The notes under the pieces: model-generated | The model's input: only the letters and a program-made list of their open reading frames with translations | Databases searched by the model: none | What the model was told of the DNA's origin: nothing | Program-made: the position numbers and the translations under genes | Source: Haloarcula rubra | GTDB taxonomy: Archaea; Halobacteriota; Halobacteria; Halobacteriales; Haloarculaceae | Assembly (NCBI RefSeq): GCF_019599465.1 | Contig: NZ_RKLR01000002.1 | Location: forward strand, 310,001-374,000 | Length of the DNA: 64,000 bases | Reading direction: 5' to 3' | Shown: piece by piece, positions 34,327 to 42,498 of the stretch | Position numbering within the stretch: the stretch's first letter is position 1 | Layout of the letters: each line of letters opens with the position of its first letter

Positions 34327-34973
34327 CCGCGCAGGAGGTTCATCACCTCGTCGGTGACGGCCCCCTCGACGGCGACGAGGAACCGCTCGCCCGGCGTGAG
34401 TTCCGTCTCGGGGCCGCCGATTCGCTCGCCCTCGGCGTCGACGATGATGAGACTGCCACGCGGCAGCCTGACCTCCGCGAGCGTCTTGCCGGCGGCGGGC
34501 GCGTCCTCGGCGATTTCGACGTCCAGAATCTCGACTTTGCCACCCACCTCCTCGATGCTCCGGACGCCGCCGCCGACGACTTCGTTGACGGCGACGCGGG
34601 CCGTCAGACTCGCCGTCGAGACGATGCCGTCGACGTACTGCGGGTACAGCTCGTCCGGGTCGCCGTCGATGCGCATGACGGTGTGGAGTTCGCCCATCCG
34701 CTGGGCGGCCATGCAGATGGCGAAGTTGGTCGACTCGCTGTCGGTCAGCGCCGCGATGGCGTCACAGCGGTCCGGCTGAGCCTGCCGCAACACGGCCGGG
34801 CGGGCGGCGTCGCCCTCGATGATGCTGGCGACGTACTCGGCGGCGACCCGTTCGCTCTGGTCGGGGTCGCGTTCGATGAGGACCACGTCGTGGCCCCGGT
34901 CGTGGAGCAGTTCTGCGGTTCTGAGGCCGACGGTGCCGCCGCCGGCGACGATGACGCGTAGTGATTCTGGCAT
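34323..34973 (-). CDS. TrkA-type K+/ligand-gating (RCK) regulatory protein
   Basis: A 216-residue soluble protein: a Rossmann domain binding NAD or adenine nucleotides (RVIVAGGGTVGLRTAELLHD, then VVLIERDPDQSERVA) and a C-terminal TrkA-C domain (EIAEDAPAAGKTLAEVRLPR). Such proteins gate potassium transporters, but here the gene follows an APC amino-acid permease after three bases on the same strand, so it may regulate that permease. No K+ channel or TrkH is in the window. Its 3' end overlaps the ArsR-like gene in convergent orientation. Confidence 0.88.
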   Translation of the reverse strand: MPESLRVIVAGGGTVGLRTAELLHDRGHDVVLIERDPDQSERVAAEYVASIIEGDAARPAVLRQAQPDRCDAIAALTDSESTNFAICMAAQRMGELHTVMRIDGDPDELYPQYVDGIVSTASLTARVAVNEVVGGGVRSIEEVGGKVEILDVEIAEDAPAAGKTLAEVRLPRGSLIIVDAEGERIGGPETELTPGERFLVAVEGAVTDEVMNLLRG

Positions 34974-34976
34974 GGG

Positions 34977-36368
34977 TCAATCCTCCGTCGACACGGTGAC
35001 TTCCGGCTCGCTTATCTCGGGTTCCGGCTCCCGCGTCGGAACGCCCGGTTCGCCCCGGCGACGGGAGAGCAACAGGTAGACGACGGCGCCGACGACCAGC
35101 CACCCGACCGCCAGCGCCCACGTCTGGAAACTGATGAACGCCCCGAGCAGGAGGTTGAGGACGATACCGAGGACGGGGGTCGCCGGGTAGAACGGTACCT
35201 CGAACGGCCGGCGGAGATCCGGTTGCTGGCGGCGCAGGCGGACGACGCTCAGGTTCACGATGACGAACCCGAGCAGGGAGAAGAGGCTGGCGAGGTTGCC
35301 GACGAGTCGGATGGGGACGACGGCGACGGCGACCAACATCACGACGGCGGAGGCGGCGATGGCGACCAGCGGCGTCCCGAAGCGGTGGTGCAGGCGACCC
35401 AACCGGGCCGGGAGTTGGGCCTCCCGCCCCATCGCGAAGGCCACCCGACTCGACCCGATGATGACCGCGTTGAGCGCGCTTATCGTCGAGAACACCGCGC
35501 CGAAGGCGATGAGCGCCGCCCCGCTACCGAGGAGCGGGAACGACGGCATGAACCCCTCGGCGGCCTCCGCGATGGCCGTCTCGCCGGCGCCGGCCAGTCC
35601 CTCCGCGCCCAGCGTCCCGAGTGCGACGAACACCACGAAGAGGTAGACGACGACGGTGGTCGCCACCGACAGCAGGATGGCCCGCGGGATGTTCTTCTCG
35701 GGGTCCTCGACTTCCTCGGTCACCGTCGCGATGAGGTCGTATCCCTGAAACGCGATGAACGTCAGTCCCATCGCCGGCAACACGGTGATGGGGTTCCCGC
35801 GCTGGAAGAACGGGGAGAACTCGCCGACGTCGACGAACTGGAGGCCGAAGGCGACGAACACCACGAGGATGAGTATCTTCACCAGCGTGATGAGCGTCTC
35901 GGCGCTCCCGCTGGCGGCCGTCGAGACGGCGTTCAGCGTCACGAAGACGACGACCACCGTCGCCGCCCAGAACAGCACGTTCCCCGGCAGGTCGACCCCG
36001 AAGATGTGGCCGAACTCGATGAAGTTCGAGGCGAATCCCAGGGCATAGAGCGCCCCCGCAATCATGTACGTGAACCACCGGGTCCACCCCATGACGAACG
36101 CGATGGGGGCCGAGAATACCTCTCGGACGTAGGCGTAGCCGCCGCCGTTACGCGGAATCGCCGAGGCCAGTTCGGCGTACGAAAGCGCGGTAAAGGTCGT
36201 CACGCCGCCGTTCAGGGCGAACACGAGGATGGCCGCCGGGCCGGCCGTCTCGACGGCCAACCCCGTCAACACGAAGATGCCCGCGCCTATCATCGCGCCG
36301 ATGCCGACCATCGTCGCGTCCAGCAACGTCAGCGTCGCCGCCGGCGAGCGGTCGCCGGCGTGACTCAC
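34977..36368 (-). CDS. APC superfamily amino acid permease
   Basis: A 463-residue transporter with 12 predicted helices. GIGAMIGAGIFVLTGLAVET is the substrate-binding first-helix motif of APC permeases, followed by SYAELASAIPRNGGGYAYVR and FQGYDLIATVTEEVEDPEKN in helix six and the next loop. Likely substrate is an amino acid or polyamine. The start is GTG at 36368 with Shine-Dalgarno GGAGGG seven bases before it. The C-terminus is a hydrophilic acidic tail. The TrkA-type gene follows immediately. Confidence 0.9.
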   Translation of the reverse strand: MSHAGDRSPAATLTLLDATMVGIGAMIGAGIFVLTGLAVETAGPAAILVFALNGGVTTFTALSYAELASAIPRNGGGYAYVREVFSAPIAFVMGWTRWFTYMIAGALYALGFASNFIEFGHIFGVDLPGNVLFWAATVVVVFVTLNAVSTAASGSAETLITLVKILILVVFVAFGLQFVDVGEFSPFFQRGNPITVLPAMGLTFIAFQGYDLIATVTEEVEDPEKNIPRAILLSVATTVVVYLFVVFVALGTLGAEGLAGAGETAIAEAAEGFMPSFPLLGSGAALIAFGAVFSTISALNAVIIGSSRVAFAMGREAQLPARLGRLHHRFGTPLVAIAASAVVMLVAVAVVPIRLVGNLASLFSLLGFVIVNLSVVRLRRQQPDLRRPFEVPFYPATPVLGIVLNLLLGAFISFQTWALAVGWLVVGAVVYLLLSRRRGEPGVPTREPEPEISEPEVTVSTED

Positions 36369-36405
36369 GCGTCACCCTCCGCTCGGAGCGCGTGGTTGCC
36401 GTATC

Positions 36406-36420
36406 GTGTCATCCTGACAC
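36406..36420. promoter_or_regulatory. Inverted repeat in the APC permease leader
   Basis: GTGTCA-TCC-TGACAC is a perfect repeat with six-base arms. It lies about 40 bases upstream of the permease GTG and just downstream of where a transcript from the TATA-like TATAAAA at 36449-36455 (read on the minus strand) would begin. GTATC occurs on both sides as a direct repeat. It may be a repressor site or an RNA hairpin in the leader. Confidence 0.5.
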
Positions 36421-36503
36421 ACGTATCAGACAGTTCACAGACCAGCAGTATAAAATTTCGACCGGGCGCACCCCTTTTGTCGCCGTCGCCCCTGTCTAGG
36501 GCC

Positions 36504-37454
36504 GTGCGGGAGTTCGGCTTCGAACTGGCGCTGTGTGCGGCCCTCGAACGCGAGGGCCACCTCGTGAGCCGCCAGCTCGGCGGCCACGTCCACGGCCGCC
36601 GCGTCCTCGACACCGTCGTCGTCCACCCGACCGAGGCCGTCGCCGACCGAGCGGCCATCACGCCCGATCGCATCCCGACGGCGGCCATCGAGTCAGACGT
36701 CGGGCCGGGCCGGGCCCGCTACTGGAAGGACGCCTTCGACTGTCACCCCGACCACGCCGAGCGAGCGACCGAACTGGCCGTCGAACGGGGCTTCTTCGAG
36801 CGCGAGCGACGCGGCGGGCGAACCTACGTCCGCCAGACCGCCCGCTACCCCGACTGGGTCGCGGGCATCACTGCCATCGAGAACAAACCGGACCTCGACC
36901 GGCCGGGCGACCTCCACGCGCAGTTACGTACCGACGTCTCGCTGGCGCTGGTCGACCGGGTGGTGTTGGCGACCGCCGACTACGTGACGCGGGCCCACCT
37001 CAACCGCATCCCCGCGGAGGTCGGCGTCTGGCGGTTCGACCCCGAGAGCGGCGACCGCGAGGTCGTCCGCGAGGCGACCGACCTGCCCACCGACGGGGGC
37101 GGCGTCGAACTGCTGGAACAGTCGCCCGCGCGAACGGACGTGCGGGTGGTGACGGCCGCCGAGAAGGCCCGCGCCCGGACCCGTCTGGCCGAACGGGCCT
37201 ACGCGAAGGGGTGGCGGAGCTTCGAGTACCCGGCGTGTGCGCGCTGTTCGCCCGACGACGACGGCCTCCCCCACTGTGCGTGGAAGGGTCGGCCGGTCCG
37301 GGCGACCGAGGAGTGCGGGGCCGACTGCGACGGGTACGAGGACGCGACCCCGCCCACCGTCGACGGCGAGGCCCGTCGCGCCGAGCGCACGCCGTGGGAC
37401 CCCGACCCCGACGGCCGTCGCCGGCGGCAGTCCGGCCTCGACCGGTTCCTCTGA
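36504..37454 (+). CDS. DUF5787 protein, likely PD-(D/E)XK nuclease with a C-terminal Cys cluster
   Basis: A 316-residue haloarchaeal DUF5787 protein from a GTG start. The order of motifs suggests a PD-(D/E)XK nuclease fold: a Glu-containing first helix (REFGFELALCAALE), Asp36 in GRRVLDTVVVH, Glu126 and Lys128 in GITAIENKP, and Gln140 in the next helix (LHAQLRTDVSLALV). A helical insertion occupies 70-115. Residues 245-275 hold five Cys (CARC, HC, ECGADC), placed like the iron-sulfur cysteines of Cas4 or AddB nucleases. These assignments are inference from motif order; the family has no established function known to me. It is divergent from the APC gene. Confidence 0.75.
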   Translation: MREFGFELALCAALEREGHLVSRQLGGHVHGRRVLDTVVVHPTEAVADRAAITPDRIPTAAIESDVGPGRARYWKDAFDCHPDHAERATELAVERGFFERERRGGRTYVRQTARYPDWVAGITAIENKPDLDRPGDLHAQLRTDVSLALVDRVVLATADYVTRAHLNRIPAEVGVWRFDPESGDREVVREATDLPTDGGGVELLEQSPARTDVRVVTAAEKARARTRLAERAYAKGWRSFEYPACARCSPDDDGLPHCAWKGRPVRATEECGADCDGYEDATPPTVDGEARRAERTPWDPDPDGRRRRQSGLDRFL

Positions 37455-37455
37455 C

Positions 37456-37653
37456 TCACCCGGCGCGTCCCGCGGTCCGGAACTGGCGGTCGACTGCCAG
37501 TGCCAGCGCGAACGCGATAGCCACGTCCAGTGTCCACGACACCTCGCCGGTGGCGACGAGGTCACCGCTCACGGAGACGAGCAACGCCACCATCCCGGCC
37601 ACCAGCGGGTACGGCCACGAACGGTTCACGGTGGCCGATAGCGTCGTACTCAC
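37456..37653 (-). CDS. Small membrane protein
   Basis: A 65-residue protein starting with GTG at 37653 and having two hydrophobic segments (YPLVAGMVALLVSVSGDLVA and LDVAIAFALALAVDRQF). The start directly abuts the stop of the 99-residue membrane gene upstream, so they are probably translated together. I know no function. It is supported by position and codon usage rather than by recognisable similarity; a spurious frame is possible. Confidence 0.55.
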   Translation of the reverse strand: MSTTLSATVNRSWPYPLVAGMVALLVSVSGDLVATGEVSWTLDVAIAFALALAVDRQFRTAGRAG

Positions 37654-37953
37654 TTACGAGATGCGGTCGCGCTCGGCGTCGGTCCGGTCGTCCGCGAGGG
37701 TTCCGCCGTCGCCCGCGGCTTGCGTGTGGTCCTCGTAGGTGTCGGCGGTGGCGTCTGGTGCCTCGGTCGCGACGTTCTCGGCGTGGCCCGTCCGGGCGCG
37801 GTAGTTGGCGGCCGTGGCGATGGCGACGCCGGCCGCGAGGCCGACGACGAGCACCCAGTCGACGTAGCCGGCGAACAGCCACAACCCGGCGACGGCGAGG
37901 CCCGCGCTCACCAGTGCCCCGCCGACGGTCTCCGCGACGCCACGTCTGTCCAT
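37654..37953 (-). CDS. Small two-helix membrane protein with polar tail
   Basis: A 99-residue protein with two hydrophobic segments (GALVSAGLAVAGLWLFAGYV and VDWVLVVGLAAGVAIATAAN) and a hydrophilic C-terminal half rich in Ala, Asp and Thr. The N-terminus is MDRRGVAETVG. No recognised family. It forms a two-gene unit with the following 65-residue membrane protein and is downstream of the PhnP-like hydrolase gene on the same strand. Confidence 0.62.
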   Translation of the reverse strand: MDRRGVAETVGGALVSAGLAVAGLWLFAGYVDWVLVVGLAAGVAIATAANYRARTGHAENVATEAPDATADTYEDHTQAAGDGGTLADDRTDAERDRIS

Positions 37954-38019
37954 GCCTCCGTGTGTGGTGTACTCTCACAAAAGTGTGCGGACGCTTTCAC
38001 GTAGCCGAACCGGCCGCGC

Positions 38020-38895
38020 TCACAGCGAGAACCGCTCGCCGTCGACGGCGATGTCGTCGGCGAACGCTCGGTCGGCGGGGACGTAGTGGGCAGTGTGGAC
38101 GATGCGGTAGGCGTCGGCGTCGACGTCGTCCGCGAAGTCCCGGGCCCCGGGGAGGGTCATGTGCTTCGTGCCGAAGGTGCGCGGGACGCCATTCTCGTCG
38201 TGGTGAGCCCCGCCCTTCGGGTGGAACTCGCAGGCCTCCTCGTGGACGATGCCCTCGACGAGTGCGAGGTCCGCGCCCGAGAGCGCGGCCTTCGAGCGCT
38301 CGGGAATCTCGTAGCAGGTGTCGCCGGAAATAGCGAGGACTGCGCCGCTCGATGGCTCCTCGATGCGGAGGCCGTAACACAGCAGCGGCGGGTGTTCGAC
38401 GGGGACCAGCGTCACGTCGAACCCGGCGACCGTGAACGTCTCGTAGGGCGTCTGGGCGTGGACGGAGACGGTGTCGAGGTAGTCGTATCGGCTCCGTATC
38501 CCCTCGGCGACGCTCTCGCCGGTCACCGGGTCCGTCTCGTCGGCCGCGTGGACCGGCAGGTCGTCGAACAGGCGGTAGGCGTTGCCCAACCCGTCGAGGT
38601 GGTCGAAGTGGACGTGCGTGACGATGGCCGCGTCGGGGAGGCCCACGTCCTGTGTCAGAAACTGGTGGCGGAAGTCCGGACTGGCGTCCACGAGGAGGGA
38701 CTCGCCGGTCTCCTCGTTCCGGACGAAGACCGAGAACCGGGAGCGCTCGACGCCGTCGCTCGGGTCGACGCCCCGGTCGCGCATCCGTTCGCGCAGTGCC
38801 GCGTCGGGGTCGCGGGCGCGCTCGCAGGTGTCACAGTCGCAGTCGACCGTGGGCGTCCCCGTCGTGTCGCCAGTGCCCAGCAGCGTGACCTCCAT
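38020..38895 (-). CDS. MBL-fold hydrolase, PhnP-like phosphodiesterase
   Basis: A 291-residue metallo-beta-lactamase fold protein. The metal-binding motif HVHFDHLDG is at residues 94-102, with later ligands in SGDTCYE, TKHMTLPGA and HTAHYV. The N-terminal GTGDTTGTPTVDCDCDTCER, with three Cys, is the zinc knuckle seen in PhnP and related cyclic phosphodiesterases. The likely substrate is a cyclic or linear phosphodiester, not determined here. The gene starts from ATG 38895, leaving 49 bases to the 90-residue gene upstream on the same strand. Confidence 0.85.
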   Translation of the reverse strand: MEVTLLGTGDTTGTPTVDCDCDTCERARDPDAALRERMRDRGVDPSDGVERSRFSVFVRNEETGESLLVDASPDFRHQFLTQDVGLPDAAIVTHVHFDHLDGLGNAYRLFDDLPVHAADETDPVTGESVAEGIRSRYDYLDTVSVHAQTPYETFTVAGFDVTLVPVEHPPLLCYGLRIEEPSSGAVLAISGDTCYEIPERSKAALSGADLALVEGIVHEEACEFHPKGGAHHDENGVPRTFGTKHMTLPGARDFADDVDADAYRIVHTAHYVPADRAFADDIAVDGERFSL

Positions 38896-38944
38896 CGCTT
38901 GGCCCTCGGACGGCGACGTGGGTAAGTCCCGCGCTTTCCCGGCC

Positions 38945-39217
38945 TCACTCCTCGGTGACGAGGTCCTCGGAGTCCAACCCGTGCCGCGTGGCGGTGTCGG
39001 CGATTATCTCCTTCGCTCGCTCCTCGGCCACGTCGTCGACCAGACACTCGATGAACCCCGAGAGCAGGGCCGGGCGGATGCGCAGGTCGACGAACTCCAC
39101 CTGCCCCTCGGCGACGACCACGTCGATGTCCCACTCGCCCTCTTCGGGGTCGGTCATGCGGACGTCGACCCAGTCGTCGTCGGACTCGTCGGTGTCTGTG
39201 AACACGTCACTTGCCAT
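38945..39217 (-). CDS. Uncharacterized acidic 90-residue protein
   Basis: A very acidic soluble protein. The core is a strand-like stretch (EWDIDVVVAEGQVEFVDLRI) and two helices (PALLSGFIECLVDDVAEERA and KEIIADTATRHG). I do not recognise the fold. The promoter is clear, an ACTTATAG element about 30 bases before the ATG. It precedes the PhnP-like hydrolase gene and may be co-transcribed with it. Codon use is like its neighbours, so it appears real. Confidence 0.68.
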   Translation of the reverse strand: MASDVFTDTDESDDDWVDVRMTDPEEGEWDIDVVVAEGQVEFVDLRIRPALLSGFIECLVDDVAEERAKEIIADTATRHGLDSEDLVTEE

Positions 39218-39368
39218 ACCCGTACCTGACGGTACCGAGGCCTATAAGTATCGACTCGGAAACGTATCGCGTCGGTACCGCCGCGCTGTGGCGACTACCG
39301 GGCGATACGACCGCGCGACGACGCCGAGATGGTGGTCGTCGTCCGCCGCCTGCCAGAGCGCTAGCCGG

Positions 39369-40724
39369 TCAGTGGTCGTGGTCGTGGCTGTGGCCGCCGT
39401 CGCTCGCCGCGTCGGCCCCTTCCGAGAAGTCGCCACCGGCCACGAGGGCGTCGTGGTCCCCGTCTATCATGTCCATGTTCTTCAGGTTGTCACGCTCCTC
39501 GAAGTCCTTGATGGCGTCTTCGAGGTCCTGCTGGGTGAGCGTGGTCCGCTCCTCGGTCAACGCTTCGAGGACGGCCTCGCGGAGCACCATCCGGAGGTCG
39601 CTCCCGGTGAGGCCCTCGGTGAGTTCCGCCAGCGTCTCCGGGTCGAAGTCGGTGATGTCCATCTCCCGGGTGACGATGCGGAGGATGTCCGCGCGCATGC
39701 TGTGGTCGGGCTTGGGGAAGTTGACGATTTCGTCGAAGCGCCGCCACGCCGCCGCGTCGAGTTGGTCGGGGTGGTTGGTCGCGCCGATGAGCAACACCTC
39801 GTCCTGAATCAGCGAGATCTCGTCGATGCTCTTCAGCAGGGTGTTGACGGCGCGCTTGATGGCGGCGTGTTCGTCCGAGGAGCGCGTCTTCGCGACGAAG
39901 TCGAACTCGTCCATGAAGAGGATACACGGCGAGAGTCGTTTGGCCACCTCGAACACCTTCTCGACGTTCTTGGCCGTCTCGCCGAGGTACTGGCTCGTAA
40001 TCATGGAGAGTTTCACCTCGACGAACGGGAGGTCGAGGTCGTGGGCCAGCGCCCGCGCGACGCTGGTCTTCCCGGTGCCCGGCGGGCCGACGAACAGCAG
40101 TTTCCCGATCTCGCGCAGGCCTATCTGGGCGAGGTAGTCCCGGTGTTCGATGGCCTTCACTATCTTCTGAATCTCGCCCTCCTGGTCGGGCGTCAACACG
40201 AGGTCGTTCAGCGTCGTCTCGACTTCGGCGGGGGCGCGCACGTCGACGAGGTCCAGCATCTCCTCGTCGTCCTCGTCGTCGCTGTCGAACGCCTCCTCCA
40301 GCATCGCGTCGATGAACGCACGGTCGGCCCGCGCCGGTCGGTTCGTGGCCCGTGCCTTCTCGTAGTCCACGTCGAGTTCGTCGCCGTAGGCCGCCGCGAG
40401 GACGGGGTTGCGTGCGAGTCGGTCCGCGTCGACCCGCTCGAGGTACCACTCCTCGGCCATCTCCTGATCGGTGAAGGAGATACTGCCGGAGAAGTCGTCG
40501 CGGTCGGTGAACATCAGGCCCGAGACGGCGCTCCACGGCCGTTCGACGCCGGTCGCTTCGCTCGCCGTCGTGTTGGTCGCCGACAACGGTCGCTCGATGT
40601 CGCCGTCGCTCCAGAACACCTCTCGGTAGGCAGGGGGTAGGTCGTCCGGGTCGAGGTCCCGTCGGTCGCTGTAGACGGCTGTCGTCAACAGGAACTCGAC
40701 GACGTCCAGTTCCGGGTTGCTCAT
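39369..40724 (-). CDS. AAA family ATPase with a histidine-rich C-terminus
   Basis: A 451-residue ATPase. After a unique N-terminal domain of about 200 residues, which includes an acidic run at 148-157, come Walker A GPPGTGKT (213-220), Walker B CILFMDEFD (267-275), sensor-1 GATNHPDQLD (314-323) and arginine-finger WRRFDEIV (328-334), then the helical lid with GLTGSDLRMV. It resembles the proteasome-activating and Cdc48-like class but with one AAA module and a different N-domain, so the substrate is unknown. The last residues are GGHSHDHDH, a potential metal-binding tail. ATG 40724 is chosen over GTG 40730. A CACTTATCC promoter lies about 30 bases upstream. Confidence 0.87.
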   Translation of the reverse strand: MSNPELDVVEFLLTTAVYSDRRDLDPDDLPPAYREVFWSDGDIERPLSATNTTASEATGVERPWSAVSGLMFTDRDDFSGSISFTDQEMAEEWYLERVDADRLARNPVLAAAYGDELDVDYEKARATNRPARADRAFIDAMLEEAFDSDDEDDEEMLDLVDVRAPAEVETTLNDLVLTPDQEGEIQKIVKAIEHRDYLAQIGLREIGKLLFVGPPGTGKTSVARALAHDLDLPFVEVKLSMITSQYLGETAKNVEKVFEVAKRLSPCILFMDEFDFVAKTRSSDEHAAIKRAVNTLLKSIDEISLIQDEVLLIGATNHPDQLDAAAWRRFDEIVNFPKPDHSMRADILRIVTREMDITDFDPETLAELTEGLTGSDLRMVLREAVLEALTEERTTLTQQDLEDAIKDFEERDNLKNMDMIDGDHDALVAGGDFSEGADAASDGGHSHDHDH

Positions 40725-40820
40725 TCCCACTTAGGTTGCCACGCGATTGGGATAAGTGACTCGAAGCGCCGGCGTCGAGGGGGCTCGGACCCCTTCGGCT
40801 ACTTCCCCGCCGACACGCTC

Positions 40821-40874
40821 GTATTTAAACAGACAGGTCTGGATTTATATGTATAGCATGTGTGTATATATTTC
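40821..40874 (+). promoter_or_regulatory. AT-rich promoter of the five-domain YegP gene
   Basis: GTATTTAAAC (40821-40830), TTTATATGTATA (40844-40855) and TATATATTT (40865-40873) precede the ATG at 40875. The middle box is centred near -26, the leaderless TATA position. Such AT-richness is exceptional in this window and implies a strong or tightly regulated promoter. Confidence 0.6.
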
Positions 40875-42440
40875 ATGACATCGGATGGTGTTCTCACGCG
40901 GTGGTATCGCGGTCGTATCGGCACGCCGACCACGGACGACGAAGTGTACGGGTACTGGCTGTTCGTGGTCGGGTTGGTTCTCGGGACGCTCGGACTGGCG
41001 CTGTTCTACGCCGCCGCCCCGCGCTCGGGGCTTCGTGAGGTCGGCTACGTCCTCGGCGCCCTCGGGTTCGCGTCGCTGTTCGTCGGCCCGACGCTCCGGC
41101 TCCCGCTCTCACGACGCGCGCTGTTCGCCTCGTACGCTGGCGCGGTCGTCTGCCTCGTCGCGACGATATGGTTCACGACCATCTACCCGGCAGGGTGGAA
41201 CGGTCCCGAGGGGAACCCGGCGGTCACGCTGTACGTCGTCGGCCTCGCGCTGGCGGCCATCGGCGCGGTGTTCGCACCGCTGTTGACCGGGCGACAGGAG
41301 GAGTACGAGCGGGTCACCGAGGAGGCGGCGGCCGCCACCGAGACGGCCGAACGGGCGACCGAGACGGCCGAACGGACGGCCACCGAGCGCGACTCGCTGG
41401 CCGACGAACTGGTGACGAGCGAGTCCACCCGCGACGCCCTCTCGACGGCGCTCGACGCCACCGAGGGAGAACTGGCCGCCGCGCAGGCGACCATCGCCGC
41501 GGCGATGGACAGCAAGGCCACCTTCGAGATGTACGAGGACAAGGCCGGCAAGTACCGCTGGCGACTCCGCCACCGCAACGGCAACGTCGTCGCCGACAGC
41601 GCACAGGGGTACTCCAGCAGACAGAAGGCCATGCAGGGGCTCCGCAGCGTCCAGACGAACGCCGCCGGCGGCGCCGTCGTGTTCTTCGAGTCGGCCACCG
41701 AGGACGACACGGCCGAAGACGTGCCCGAAGTCCCGGCCCCCGAGAGTCAGGGGACGTTCGAACTGTTCGAGGACAAGGGCGGCGAGTTCCGCTGGCGGCT
41801 CCGTCACGACAACGGGAACGTCCTGGCCGACAGCGGCGAGGGGTACGTCTCGAAGTCCAACGTCCGCCGGGCGCTCGAGAGCGTCCGGACGTACGTCCCC
41901 GGTGCGGCCTACCTCAGAGTCGACCCCGTCGCCTTCGAGGTGTACGCCGACCGGGCCGGGCAGTACCGCTGGCGACTCCTCCACAAGAACGGCGAGATTC
42001 TGGGCGACAGCGGCGAGGGGTACCCGACCCGGGCGAAGGCCCACAGAGCCGCCGAACAGGTCCAGTTCGTCGCCCCCAACGCCGAGGTGGGCGCGGAGTT
42101 CGAGGTGTACGAGGACAACGCCGGCGAGTTCCGCTGGCGCCTGTTCGACGGCGAGGACATCATCGCCGACAGCGGCGAGGGCTACACCGAACGCAACAAG
42201 GCGGTCCGCGCGGTCGAACGCGTCCAGTCCTACGCCGCCGAGGCCGACCTGCTGACGATCGGGAGCGCGGCCTTCGAGATATACGAGGACCGCGCCGAGG
42301 AGTGGCGCTGGCGACTCCGCCACCGTAACGGCGAGATTATCGCCGACAGCGGCGAGGGCTACCCCAAGCGAAGCGGGGCGGTCGCGGCCATCGAACGGGT
42401 CAAGCGCCACGCGCCGGGTGCAGACCAGCAGGAAGCGTAA
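40875..42440 (+). CDS. Membrane protein with a coiled coil and five YegP (DUF1508) domains
   Basis: A 521-residue protein. Four predicted helices (27-47, 56-72, 84-104, 117-137) are followed by an Ala/Glu/Thr-rich coiled coil (141-212). Five YegP/DUF1508 repeats then lie at about 217-262, 295-342, 354-400, 409-455 and 467-513. Each has the core F-E-x-Y/F-E-D-x-x-x-x-(F/Y/W)-R-W-R-L followed by I-x-x-D-S-G-E-G-Y. Single or double YegP domains are common small proteins of unknown function; five in one membrane-tethered chain is unusual. ATG 40875 lies directly after the promoter boxes. It is divergent from the AAA ATPase gene. Confidence 0.85.
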   Translation: MTSDGVLTRWYRGRIGTPTTDDEVYGYWLFVVGLVLGTLGLALFYAAAPRSGLREVGYVLGALGFASLFVGPTLRLPLSRRALFASYAGAVVCLVATIWFTTIYPAGWNGPEGNPAVTLYVVGLALAAIGAVFAPLLTGRQEEYERVTEEAAAATETAERATETAERTATERDSLADELVTSESTRDALSTALDATEGELAAAQATIAAAMDSKATFEMYEDKAGKYRWRLRHRNGNVVADSAQGYSSRQKAMQGLRSVQTNAAGGAVVFFESATEDDTAEDVPEVPAPESQGTFELFEDKGGEFRWRLRHDNGNVLADSGEGYVSKSNVRRALESVRTYVPGAAYLRVDPVAFEVYADRAGQYRWRLLHKNGEILGDSGEGYPTRAKAHRAAEQVQFVAPNAEVGAEFEVYEDNAGEFRWRLFDGEDIIADSGEGYTERNKAVRAVERVQSYAAEADLLTIGSAAFEIYEDRAEEWRWRLRHRNGEIIADSGEGYPKRSGAVAAIERVKRHAPGADQQEA

Positions 42441-42498
42441 CCCAGCCACGCTCCGTTCGGCGAACGCTTATGCTCCGGAGCGACGAAGTTACACTTGC

